A model generated the notes under the pieces. The model was not told the DNA's origin. It made no database searches and was given only the letters and a program-made list of their open reading frames with translations. From [Bacillus] selenitireducens MLS10 (GTDB taxonomy: Bacteria > Bacillota > Bacilli > Bacillales > Salisediminibacteriaceae): a stretch of DNA of 64,000 nucleotides. Of this stretch, positions 30,879-39,283 are shown one piece after another. The DNA lies in contig NC_014219.1 in assembly GCF_000093085.1 (NCBI RefSeq), positions 1,976,384 to 2,040,383 of the forward strand, read 5' to 3'. Position 1 is the first letter of the stretch, and each line of letters opens with the position of its first letter. The translations under genes and the position numbers were made by a program.

Positions 30879-30902
30879 AGAACGGTCTATGACCGTTCTT
30901 TT
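30878..30902 (+). terminator. Intrinsic terminator of rodZ
   Basis: AAGAACGGTC (30878-30887) / GACCGTTCTT (30891-30900), TAT loop, TT. The stem begins in the rodZ stop codon. Confidence 0.8.
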
Positions 30903-31106
30903 CATTGTTTTCTCTAAATTGATCATGATATTGTATGTCGGAGTTTATGTTTCTGTTACCATGAGTGACACTTAGGCACCTATGCATGACGGGCACATGC
31001 AGTAACTTTCTAAACAAACTGTTTTTATTTGAAATTCCAAATGCTATTTAATGTACGAAGATGGTACAATATGTGAATAAAGATATATAGAAAAGGGGGG
31101 ACATTC

Positions 31107-31685
31107 GTGAATATACCAAATCAAATTACGATATCACGAATTGTTTTAATTCCGATCTTCATGGTCTTTTTGCTTGCACCGTTTGACTTTGGCTCATGGG
31201 CGATTCTTGGGGCAGACATTCCGGTTCATCATTTTATTGCCGCTGTAATCTTTATTATTGCGGCTGCGACTGACTGGCTTGACGGTTATTATGCAAGGAA
31301 ATACGAACTGGTTACAAACATGGGCAAATTCCTGGATCCTTTGGCGGATAAATTGCTTATCACAGCAGCCTTTGTATCACTGGTTGGCCTTGAACTGTTT
31401 CCTGCGTGGGCTGCGGTTGTGATTCTGACAAGAGAGTTTGCCGTTACTGGACTCCGGCTTGTTGCCTCGGGTGAAGGCGAGGTCATTGCTGCGAGTCAGT
31501 GGGGTAAATGGAAAACGGTCAGCCAAATTGTTTGCATCGCTGCGATTTTGTTGCATAATGTCGGTTTTGCATTAGTCGGACTGCCGTTTGATACACTGAT
31601 GATTGTTCTGGCAGTTGGACTTACGCTGTATTCCGGGTTTGATTACTTTATGAAAAATACACATGTCCTGAAATCGGAACAATAA
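31107..31685 (+). CDS. pgsA: CDP-diacylglycerol-glycerol-3-phosphate 3-phosphatidyltransferase
   Basis: Makes phosphatidylglycerophosphate, the first step to phosphatidylglycerol and cardiolipin. 192 residues, GTG start behind AAAAGGGGGG. Membrane protein with several segments; the CDP-alcohol phosphotransferase signature D(x)2DG(x)2AR(x)nG(x)3D(x)3D is present (DWLDGYYAR near 50, GKFLDPLADKL near 72). A -10-like TACAAT lies at 31065-31070, with no good -35. Confidence 0.95.
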   Translation: MNIPNQITISRIVLIPIFMVFLLAPFDFGSWAILGADIPVHHFIAAVIFIIAAATDWLDGYYARKYELVTNMGKFLDPLADKLLITAAFVSLVGLELFPAWAAVVILTREFAVTGLRLVASGEGEVIAASQWGKWKTVSQIVCIAAILLHNVGFALVGLPFDTLMIVLAVGLTLYSGFDYFMKNTHVLKSEQ

Positions 31686-31710
31686 ACGTATACATGGAGG
31701 TGCGATCCGA

Positions 31711-32949
31711 ATGAACGCAGAGATTGTAGCGATTGGCTCCGAGTTATTGCTCGGACAAATTGTGAACAGCAATGCATCACACATTTCCAAGGAACTATCT
31801 TATCTCGGGATCGACGTTTATCATCACGTCGCTGTCGGGGATAATCCGGACAGACTCCGTGATGTACTCAAGCAGGCAGCAGCCCGTTCTGATCTCGTGA
31901 TCTGTACAGGCGGATTGGGGCCGACAAAGGATGATCTGACGAAGGAAATACTCGCGGGCCTTACCGGCCGGGATCTTGTATACGACGAGGAGACGGAACA
32001 GAATATTATCGATTATTATCAAAAGTGGAACCGGGTCATGCCTGAGAATAACCGAAAGCAGGCAATGGTTATCAAAGGTTCTGAAATCCTTCCGAATCAT
32101 CATGGCTTATCCTGCGGAATGGTTGTTCCAGTTGGGAAAAGTCAAGTCATGCTCTTACCAGGACCGCCCAACGAACTGATCCCGATGTTCCGCGATTTTG
32201 CACTTCCGTATTTGAAAACGATGTTGAATGTAACCGAGGAGATTGAATCACGAGTATTGCGTTTTTTTGATATAGGCGAATCCATGCTTGCTGAAAAGCT
32301 TGATGATTTGTTTGAAGCGCAAACGAATCCGACGATGGCACCACTTGCGAGCATGGGCGAAGTCATGCTCAGGTTAACGGTTAAAGGTGAAGACACTGAA
32401 AAAAACCGGGCTGCCTTGGACGAGCTTCAGGACACGATTCTTGATCGGATTGGCGATTATTTCATCGGTATCGGTGAAACCCCGCTTGTAAGGCAGGTTG
32501 TTGAACTTTTACAAAGTCGTAAAAAAACCGTCACTGCAGCGGAAAGCCTTACAGGGGGGCTGTTTTCTTCGGCATTAACTTCTGTTCAGGGAGTATCTTC
32601 TGTTTTTCCCGGCTCGATAGTGTGTTATAGTAATCAAGTGAAGGAAACGGTCTTGTCAGTCCCTGAAGAACTGATACAGTCCGAGGGTGTTGTGAGTGAA
32701 GCATGCGCCCGGAAACTGGCCGAGAACAGCAGAAGACTGTTTAATACCGATATCGCCATCAGTTTTACAGGAGTTGCGGGTCCTGATGAACTTGAAGGTC
32801 ATCCCCCGGGAACCGTATTCATCAGCATTACCGATGGAAAGCGGGATGAGGTGCATCGTCTTCAGCTGGCAGGCAGTCGAGAGAATATTCAGGACCGAAC
32901 GGTGAAATATGGCTGTTTCTATTTGCGAACATTTTTGTTAAATGAATAG
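31711..32949 (+). CDS. cinA: Competence/damage-inducible protein CinA
   Basis: 412 residues: N-terminal MoCF-like domain (EIVAIGSELLLGQIVNSNA at the start, GGLGPTKDDLTKE near 68) and C-terminal CinA domain (TAAESLTGGLFSSALT near 275, FTGVAGPD). CinA-family proteins have ADP-ribose pyrophosphatase and/or NMN deamidase activities; in Gram-positives the gene is typically transcribed with recA and competence-linked. Here a helicase gene separates it from recA. Confidence 0.93.
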   Translation: MNAEIVAIGSELLLGQIVNSNASHISKELSYLGIDVYHHVAVGDNPDRLRDVLKQAAARSDLVICTGGLGPTKDDLTKEILAGLTGRDLVYDEETEQNIIDYYQKWNRVMPENNRKQAMVIKGSEILPNHHGLSCGMVVPVGKSQVMLLPGPPNELIPMFRDFALPYLKTMLNVTEEIESRVLRFFDIGESMLAEKLDDLFEAQTNPTMAPLASMGEVMLRLTVKGEDTEKNRAALDELQDTILDRIGDYFIGIGETPLVRQVVELLQSRKKTVTAAESLTGGLFSSALTSVQGVSSVFPGSIVCYSNQVKETVLSVPEELIQSEGVVSEACARKLAENSRRLFNTDIAISFTGVAGPDELEGHPPGTVFISITDGKRDEVHRLQLAGSRENIQDRTVKYGCFYLRTFLLNE

Positions 32950-32973
32950 AAGAAAAAGGATGGATGGAAAAGA

Positions 32974-34560
32974 ATGATGACGTTTGAAGAGTTTAATATT
33001 TCAAAGAGTTTAATGCGAGCAATCAAGGAAATGGGATTTGAAGCCCCGTCTCCAATTCAGGAAAAAGTTATTCCGACAATTTTAGAAGGAAACGACTTGA
33101 TCGGACAAGCACAGACAGGTACCGGTAAGACAGCAGCTTTCGGGATTCCGATTCTTGAAAAGCTGAAACGGACGAAAAATGTGCAAGCGATTATTTTAAC
33201 ACCAACGCGCGAACTTGCGATTCAGGTTGCAGGTGAGATTCAGAAGCTCTCCAAGTTTCAGAAAGTGCAGACGTTGCCCGTTTACGGCGGACAGTCGATC
33301 GGTCAGCAAATCAAGCAGCTGAAACGAGGCGTAGATATCGTTGTTGGTACACCAGGGCGAGTTCTGGATCATGTCAATCGAAAGACATTGGATCTCAGTA
33401 AAATTCATACCTTCGTTCTCGACGAAGCAGATGAAATGCTCGATATGGGATTCATCGAAGATATCGAGAAAATCATACAGGTTTCATCGGAAGAGCGTCA
33501 AACGCTTTTATTCTCCGCGACGATGCCTCCGCCAATTCGTAAGCTGTCCAATAAATACATGAACAGCCCGGAGCAGGTGACCATCAGTAAAAGTGAGGTA
33601 ACAGCTCCTTCGATTAATCAGGTATATTATAAAGTGCTTGAGAAAAATAAACTCGATTCACTGTGCCGTCTCATTGACAGTGAGAATACAGATCTCGGGA
33701 TCATCTTCTGCCGTACGAAGAAAGGTGTTTCTGAACTCGCTGAAGCACTTCAGGCGCGGGGATATCGTGCCGATGGCCTGCACGGTGATTTGACACAATC
33801 CCAGCGTGATTCAGTCATGAAAAAATTCCGTGATTCTTCAATCGATTTTCTGATTGCAACTGACGTTGCTGCACGCGGCATTGACGTACAAAATGTGACT
33901 CACGTTGTAAACTATGACATTCCTCAGGACCCTGAGAGTTATGTTCACCGTATTGGCCGAACTGGTCGAGCCGGACGAGAGGGTATTGCGTTGACGCTTG
34001 TGACTCCTCGTGAGATGAAACATCTCCGTTCGATTGAAAACGAAATAAAAATGAAGATACCTTCCCAAAACCTTCCTTCTGTTGAAGAAGTGATTGAAAA
34101 GCAACAGGATGTTTGGAAGAGTCAGGTTATTGATATGATTGAAAATGATGATGAAGGGGTCAGTCATTACGACGCAATTGTTACAGACCTTTTGGATCAC
34201 TATCAGCCTGAAAAAGTCGTTACGGCTCTCATGAAGCTTGCTTTTTACAGTCATGACGAGAAGATCAGTAAAGAGACCTATAATTTCGGTGAAACAGGAG
34301 CCCAAAAAGGCATGACCCGTTTCTTTATCAATGTTGGACGGAATGTTGACATGACGCCGAAAAAGCTGGTTGATGAAGTGGCTAAACTTGTTGGGATCAG
34401 CCCGAAAGCGATTGGAAAAATTGATATTTTTGAGAACTTCACGTTCATTGAGGTGCCTGAAGAAGTCGCACCGTTCGTTTATGAAGGCTTAAAGTATCAG
34501 CGTGTCAGTGGCGCGAAAATCAATTTGGAACCTGCGAAACCAAGACCGAAACGAAAATAA
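32974..34560 (+). CDS. DEAD-box RNA helicase with DbpA-type C-terminal RNA-binding domain
   Basis: 528 residues. RecA-like domain 1: Q-motif (GFEAPSPIQE), AQTGTGKT, PTRELAIQ, GTPGRVLDH, VLDEADEMLD, SAT. Domain 2: HGDLTQSQRD, ATDVAARGID, HRIGRTGRAGREG. The C-terminal 80 residues (FINVGRNVDMTPKKLVDEV and FIEVPEE) look like the DbpA/YxiN RNA-binding domain, followed by a basic tail. Closest to CshA/DeaD helicases in ribosome assembly and RNA decay; which symbol applies is not clear. In B. subtilis no helicase lies between cinA and recA. Confidence 0.93.
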   Translation: MMTFEEFNISKSLMRAIKEMGFEAPSPIQEKVIPTILEGNDLIGQAQTGTGKTAAFGIPILEKLKRTKNVQAIILTPTRELAIQVAGEIQKLSKFQKVQTLPVYGGQSIGQQIKQLKRGVDIVVGTPGRVLDHVNRKTLDLSKIHTFVLDEADEMLDMGFIEDIEKIIQVSSEERQTLLFSATMPPPIRKLSNKYMNSPEQVTISKSEVTAPSINQVYYKVLEKNKLDSLCRLIDSENTDLGIIFCRTKKGVSELAEALQARGYRADGLHGDLTQSQRDSVMKKFRDSSIDFLIATDVAARGIDVQNVTHVVNYDIPQDPESYVHRIGRTGRAGREGIALTLVTPREMKHLRSIENEIKMKIPSQNLPSVEEVIEKQQDVWKSQVIDMIENDDEGVSHYDAIVTDLLDHYQPEKVVTALMKLAFYSHDEKISKETYNFGETGAQKGMTRFFINVGRNVDMTPKKLVDEVAKLVGISPKAIGKIDIFENFTFIEVPEEVAPFVYEGLKYQRVSGAKINLEPAKPRPKRK

Positions 34561-34566
34561 ACATTT

Positions 34567-34609
34567 TGCGAAAAATCCACCTTTTCTTTGACAAGGGGGA
34601 TTTTTCGCA
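34567..34609 (+). terminator. Hairpin after the helicase gene, overlapping the recA -35 element
   Basis: TGCGAAAAATCC (34567-34578) / GGATTTTTCGCA (34598-34609), 12-bp stem. The loop contains TTGACA, the recA -35. The T-run is inside the arm rather than after it, so terminator strength is uncertain. Confidence 0.6.
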
Positions 34610-34616
34610 TTATAAT
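34588..34616 (+). promoter_or_regulatory. Consensus sigma-A promoter of recA
   Basis: Perfect TTGACA (34588-34593), exactly 17 bp, perfect TATAAT (34611-34616). An SOS box follows 6 bp later, so LexA would sit at the start point. Confidence 0.95.
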
Positions 34617-34622
34617 TAAATT

Positions 34623-34636
34623 CGAACGAACGTTTG
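34623..34636 (+). promoter_or_regulatory. LexA (DinR) SOS box of recA
   Basis: CGAACGAACGTTTG agrees with the Gram-positive LexA consensus CGAACRNRYGTTYG at all defined positions. It overlaps the expected transcription start. Confidence 0.92.
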
Positions 34637-34711
34637 TGCGAAAATATGTGTGTATTATACTGAAAATCGGGAGGACGCGTCTCCCTTTTCAGAAAAAAAG
34701 GAGAGAATTGC

Positions 34712-35770
34712 ATGTCAGATCGTAAACAGGCCCTTGATATGGCCTTAAAACAGATTGAGAAACAGTTCGGAAAAGGATCGATTATGAAATTGGGAGAGCA
34801 GGCGGAACAACGCGTCTCCACAATATCTTCAGGCGTCCTTGCATTGGATATTGCCCTGGGTGTAGGGGGATATCCCCGAGGACGTGTCATTGAAGTATAC
34901 GGTCCTGAATCATCAGGTAAAACAACCGTTGCCCTTCATGCGATCGCAGAAGTTCAGCGAAATGGCGGCACAGCTGCATTCATAGACGCTGAGCATGCAC
35001 TTGATCCGAAATATGCGCAGGCACTCGGAGTTGATATCGATAATTTACTCCTCTCGCAACCGGACACGGGTGAACAGGCACTTGAAATTGCAGAAGCACT
35101 TGTCCGAAGTGGCGCAGTTGATATGATTGTTGTTGACTCCGTAGCTGCCTTGGTACCGAAAGCGGAGATTGAAGGTGAAATGGGTGATTCTCACGTAGGG
35201 CTTCAGGCGCGTCTTATGTCTCAGGCGCTTCGGAAATTGTCCGGGGCTGTAAGTAAATCGAAGACAATCGCTATGTTTATCAATCAGATTCGTGAGAAAG
35301 TCGGTGTCATGTTCGGAAATCCGGAAACGACACCTGGCGGACGTGCACTGAAATTTTATTCTTCAGTCCGCCTTGAAGTCCGTCGAGCTGAAACCCTTAA
35401 GCAGGGAAATGATATGATCGGGAATAAAACAAAATTGAAAGTTGTAAAGAATAAAGTGGCACCGCCGTTTAAGACGGCTGAAGTGGACATTATGTACGGA
35501 GAAGGAATCTCTCGTGAAGGATCGATTCTTGATATTGCATCTGATCTTGATATTGTCCAAAAGAGTGGTGCATGGTATTCCTATGATGGTGACCGAATGG
35601 GTCAGGGGCGTGAAAATGCAAAGCAATTTCTCAAAGAAAATGATGAAGTTTCAAGTGAGATTGACCGGAAGATCCGAGAACACCACGGACTTTTGGATGT
35701 TCAGGACGTTCCTGCCCCGGCGGAGGATGAAGCTCTTGAGGGGGAAGATGTACCGCTTGATCTGAAATGA
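34712..35770 (+). CDS. recA: Recombinase RecA
   Basis: Strand-exchange ATPase and co-protease for LexA. 352 residues from ATG 34712 with AAAGGAGAG upstream. Walker [13 protein letters not shown] near residue 65, Walker [10 protein letters not shown] near 140, L2 loop [20 protein letters not shown] near 195, acidic C-terminal tail. Isolated transcription unit with its own promoter, SOS box and terminator. Confidence 0.99.
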   Translation: MSDRKQALDMALKQIEKQFGKGSIMKLGEQAEQRVSTISSGVLALDIALGVGGYPRGRVIEVYGPESSGKTTVALHAIAEVQRNGGTAAFIDAEHALDPKYAQALGVDIDNLLLSQPDTGEQALEIAEALVRSGAVDMIVVDSVAALVPKAEIEGEMGDSHVGLQARLMSQALRKLSGAVSKSKTIAMFINQIREKVGVMFGNPETTPGGRALKFYSSVRLEVRRAETLKQGNDMIGNKTKLKVVKNKVAPPFKTAEVDIMYGEGISREGSILDIASDLDIVQKSGAWYSYDGDRMGQGRENAKQFLKENDEVSSEIDRKIREHHGLLDVQDVPAPAEDEALEGEDVPLDLK

Positions 35771-35798
35771 TGATGCGGGTTTTCGAATGATAGACTGG

Positions 35799-35833
35799 GC
35801 CGGATGATGCGAAATGCATCATCCGGCTTTCTT
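35799..35833 (+). terminator. Intrinsic terminator of recA
   Basis: 12-bp perfect stem GCCGGATGATGC (35799-35810) / GCATCATCCGGC (35816-35827), GAAAT loop, TTTCTT. Confidence 0.92.
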
Positions 35834-36123
35834 CGTACGATAGTAATGCTTAACTCCGTTAAAAGATGATCGTATAAGTGCAACTAAGGCTTTCACCATT
35901 GAGGCTTGTCGAGAAGCCAGGTTTTCTTTATACATGGCATGACTGCGTGCGAATCTTATGGAATGATATTTGTTCTAGGTGAAAGATCAGAAACAGGCAG
36001 ATCCTTGTCGAGACATCTGAGATTGAATATGTGAGAAATCGTAATAGACGAAAGGAATCTTGGCAGTGCTTTTTACAATCGAAAACTGCGGTCAAATCCG
36101 CTTCGTCCTTCTTCTTACAGTGC
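35834..36123 (+). other. Noncoding interval between recA and rny
   Basis: About 290 bp with no supported gene. The only structure noted is a short hairpin GGCTT / AAGCC near 35903-35918 with AGGTTTT after it. pbpX occupies this interval in B. subtilis and is absent. A small RNA cannot be ruled out. Confidence 0.5.
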
Positions 36124-36152
36124 TTGACAATATGTGAAATGAGGCATACAAT
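36124..36152 (+). promoter_or_regulatory. Sigma-A promoter of rny
   Basis: Perfect TTGACA (36124-36129), 17-bp spacer, TACAAT (36147-36152). Leaves a leader of about 125 nt before the TTG start. Confidence 0.85.
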
Positions 36153-36283
36153 TAACGAGTATACTGAACGTTTTGACATGAGCTCTGTGTCATAACGACC
36201 AGTACGATGCATCACTGTGTTAATGACAAATGTGTAATGAAAAGAAACAAAAATCAGTAATAGCATGAGGAGGTGAATCAGTC

Positions 36284-37846
36284 TTGGACTTGATCTTACA
36301 AATCCTCGTTTTGCTATTCGTGGCATTAATTGGTATCCTAATCGGTTATTTCGTTCGAAAATCTTTAGCGGAAGCGAAGATTTCCAGTGCTGAAGCGCTC
36401 GCAAGGCAAACGGTAGAAGATGCAAAGCGCGAAGCGGAAGCAAGCAAAAAAGAAGCGGTGCTGGAAGCGAAAGATGAAGCGCACAAACTTCGCATGGAAG
36501 CTGAAAAAGAAGTGCGTGACCGTCGTAATGAAATGTCGAAACAGGAGAACCGCCTCCTTCAGAAGGAAGAAGTGTTGGATCGAAAAAGTGAAACGCTTGA
36601 TAAAAAAGAAGAATCTCTTGAATCGAGAGAGGAGAATCTATCGAAGCGTCAGCATGAAATCGACGAACTGAATAGCAAAGTCGAGGAACTCGTAAACAAA
36701 CAACAAGAAGAACTTGAACGAATCTCAGGCTTTTCGAAAGACGAAGCGCGTGATATCATCATGGAAACTGTTGAGAAGGAACTCGTTCATGAAAAAGCGG
36801 TGCTCATTAAGGATTCTGTCACAAAAGCGAAGGAAGAAGCAGATAAAAAAGCGAAAGAGATTTTATCCACTTCCATTCAACGATGTGCAGCAGACCATGT
36901 CGCAGAAACAACGGTTTCCGTTGTCAATCTGCCAAACGATGAGATGAAAGGCCGGATTATTGGACGTGAAGGTCGTAATATCAGGGCTTTGGAAACATTG
37001 ACCGGAATCGATTTGATAATTGATGATACACCAGAAGCGGTTATCCTCTCCGGATTTGATCCGATCAGACGTGAAATCGCGAAAACGACCCTTGAACGAC
37101 TCGTACAGGATGGACGAATTCACCCTGCTCGCATTGAAGAAACTGTCGAAAAAGCAAGACGGGAAGTAGACGAGTTAATTCGTGAGTATGGTGAACAGAC
37201 AACATTTGAAATGGGTATTCACAATCTGCATCCGGACCTGATCAAAATTCTCGGACGACTGAAGTTCCGCACCAGCTATGGTCAAAATGTGCTGAAGCAT
37301 TCAATGGAAGTGGCACATTTGAGTGCTATGATGGCTGCAGAATTAGGTGAAGATGAGACATTGGCGAAACGTGCCGGTTTGCTTCATGATTTGGGTAAAG
37401 CGATTGATCATGAAGTTGAAGGCAGCCATGTTGAAATTGGTGTTGAGCTTGCAACGAAGTACAAAGAACACCCTGTCGTCATTAACAGCATTGCATCCCA
37501 CCATGGAGATACAGAAGCAACATCTGTTATCGCTACACTGGTGGCGGCTGCAGACGCATTATCTGCGGCTCGACCAGGAGCAAGAAGAGAAACACTTGAG
37601 ACTTACATTAAACGTCTTGAAAAGCTTGAAGAGATTTCAGAATCCTTTGAGGGTGTTGAAAAAACATATGCCATTCAGGCAGGACGGGAAGTCCGGATCA
37701 TGGTTAAACCGGATTTCATTACAGATGAAGATTCTTACCGTCTCGCAAGGGATATCACGAAAAAAATTGAAGATCAACTCGACTACCCTGGCCACATTAA
37801 GGTAACGGTTATACGTGAAACCAGAGCAGTTGAGTATGCGAAATAA
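36284..37846 (+). CDS. rny: Ribonuclease Y
   Basis: Membrane-anchored endoribonuclease that starts mRNA decay. 520 residues (same as B. subtilis YmdA), TTG start at 36284 behind GAGGAGGTGA. One N-terminal transmembrane helix (residues 3-24), a long charged coiled coil (about 30-190), KH domain ([15 protein letters not shown] near 228) and HD domain with [10 protein letters not shown] near 368. The terminator stem overlaps its stop codon. Confidence 0.97.
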   Translation: MDLILQILVLLFVALIGILIGYFVRKSLAEAKISSAEALARQTVEDAKREAEASKKEAVLEAKDEAHKLRMEAEKEVRDRRNEMSKQENRLLQKEEVLDRKSETLDKKEESLESREENLSKRQHEIDELNSKVEELVNKQQEELERISGFSKDEARDIIMETVEKELVHEKAVLIKDSVTKAKEEADKKAKEILSTSIQRCAADHVAETTVSVVNLPNDEMKGRIIGREGRNIRALETLTGIDLIIDDTPEAVILSGFDPIRREIAKTTLERLVQDGRIHPARIEETVEKARREVDELIREYGEQTTFEMGIHNLHPDLIKILGRLKFRTSYGQNVLKHSMEVAHLSAMMAAELGEDETLAKRAGLLHDLGKAIDHEVEGSHVEIGVELATKYKEHPVVINSIASHHGDTEATSVIATLVAAADALSAARPGARRETLETYIKRLEKLEEISESFEGVEKTYAIQAGREVRIMVKPDFITDEDSYRLARDITKKIEDQLDYPGHIKVTVIRETRAVEYAK

Positions 37847-37876
37847 AGTGGTTTATACCACTTTATTTCTTTTTTC
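37841..37876 (+). terminator. Intrinsic terminator of rny
   Basis: AAATAAAGTGGT (37841-37852) / ACCACTTTATTT (37857-37868), TTAT loop, then CTTTTTTT. The stop codon lies in the left arm. Confidence 0.88.
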
Positions 37877-37912
37877 GAGTAAATTTAATGCCACAGAAAG
37901 GGTTTTCCAGTG

Positions 37913-38707
37913 ATGAAAATGCTGTTTATTGGTGATGTAGTTGGCTCACCAGGAAGAAGTGTACTGAAAGAGTATCTGCCCAAACTGAAAAGTAAATTCA
38001 GGCCGGATGTTACAATTGTAAATGCGGAGAATGCTGCATCCGGAAAAGGTTTGACGAAAAAAGTGTATCATGAGCTGATCACAGCAGGGGCTGATATCTT
38101 AACGATGGGTAACCATATGTGGGGCAAAAAAGAAATATTCGACTTTATTGATGACGTGATGAATATCGCCCGTCCAATCAACTTTCCTGATGATAATCCC
38201 GGTAAGGGAATTGTGACAGGAAAGTATAACGGTAAGAGCATTGCCGTTATCAATGCCCAAGGTCGGACATTTATGCAACCTTCAGACTGCCCTTTTGAAA
38301 AACTGGATGGTGTTATTGATGATCTGAGCAAGGATTACAAGCATATTTTTGTGGATTTTCATGCTGAAGCGACAAGTGAAAAACTCGCAATGAGCTGGTT
38401 TCTTGATGGCAGGGTCACTGCAGTCGCGGGTACCCATACCCATGTTCCGACTGCTGACGAACGAATTCTCCCCGGAGGAACAGCGCACATAACTGACACA
38501 GGCATGACAGGACCTTATGACGGGATTCTCGGGGTTGACCGTGAGGCTGTGATCGGACGCTTTCAGACGGGACTCCCAACAAGGTTTGAGGTGACGAAGG
38601 GTCGCACCCAGCTGAATGGGCTGTTTATCGAATCCGATCCGCTTACAGGAAAAGCACAGACGATCAAACGTATTCAGATTAGTGAAGATCATCCTTTCTT
38701 TGACTAA
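37913..38707 (+). CDS. ymdB: YmdB family metallophosphoesterase
   Basis: 264 residues from ATG 37913 (GTG 37910 also possible). Calcineurin-like metal-binding motifs FIGDVVGSPGR (start), VNAENAASGKG near 39, MGNHMWGKKE near 65, HAEATSEK near 150 and GTHTHVPTAD near 176. YmdB is a 2',3'-cyclic nucleotide phosphodiesterase involved in the biofilm/motility switch and in nanotube-associated functions in B. subtilis. Same position downstream of rny. Confidence 0.95.
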   Translation: MKMLFIGDVVGSPGRSVLKEYLPKLKSKFRPDVTIVNAENAASGKGLTKKVYHELITAGADILTMGNHMWGKKEIFDFIDDVMNIARPINFPDDNPGKGIVTGKYNGKSIAVINAQGRTFMQPSDCPFEKLDGVIDDLSKDYKHIFVDFHAEATSEKLAMSWFLDGRVTAVAGTHTHVPTADERILPGGTAHITDTGMTGPYDGILGVDREAVIGRFQTGLPTRFEVTKGRTQLNGLFIESDPLTGKAQTIKRIQISEDHPFFD

Positions 38708-38836
38708 AGAGTAAATTATGCGAACCGGATTAAAATGGGGTTTTATTCCTCTTCAAAAAAGGAACAGATGTAGAAAAGAAACTTATTCCTTTCACAAACT
38801 AAATTATAGTAATTAAACTCACGAGGAGGAACAGAC

Positions 38837-39097
38837 ATGGAAGTATTAAAAGTTTCGGCTAAATCCAACCCCAATTCAGTAGCTGGTGCTCTTGCAGGCG
38901 TGATTCGCGAACGCGGTTCTGCAGAAATTCAGGCAATTGGAGCAGGTGCACTGAATCAGTCGGTCAAAGCTGTTGCCATTGCAAGAGGATTTGTTGCACC
39001 AAGTGGCCTTGATCTTGTTTGTGTACCGGCTTTTACTGATATTGAAATTGATGGTGAAGAACGAACTGCCATTAAGCTGATCGTAGAACCGAGATAA
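38837..39097 (+). CDS. spoVS: Stage V sporulation protein S
   Basis: 86-residue Alba-like fold protein, almost invariant in family members: LKVSAKSNPNSVAGALAGV at the start. It affects sporulation and septation in B. subtilis but also occurs in non-sporulating bacteria, so its presence does not prove sporulation. AGGAGGAAC precedes ATG 38837. Terminator follows. Confidence 0.97.
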   Translation: MEVLKVSAKSNPNSVAGALAGVIRERGSAEIQAIGAGALNQSVKAVAIARGFVAPSGLDLVCVPAFTDIEIDGEERTAIKLIVEPR

Positions 39098-39109
39098 CGT
39101 AAAGGTGAT

Positions 39110-39143
39110 GCTGCCCGGCATATAAGACCGGGTGGCTTTTTTT
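39110..39143 (+). terminator. Intrinsic terminator of spoVS
   Basis: GCTGCCCGG (39110-39118) / CCGGGTGGC (39128-39136) with two G-T pairs, then a run of T. Confidence 0.85.
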
Positions 39144-39283
39144 ATTTGAGCCGGTCAGTTTGATGATTGTTCACAAAACGGTCAAATCCCGAAAAGAGGT
39201 TTGGAAATCCCTTTAAATGATATTTACTTTTCAAAGATTATCGCGTATTCTTAGATAGGATTTTCAAAACTGGGAGGCATATT

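Noticed and set aside
35928-36443. Minus-strand 171-codon frame across the rny leader
   Set aside because: No ribosome site, overlaps the start of rny in antisense, and lacks recognisable domains; treated as a chance frame.
38707-38836. Sigma-H promoter before spoVS
   Set aside because: AGGAACA and GAAAC are present in rough order, but neither the -10 sequence nor spacing fits well enough.
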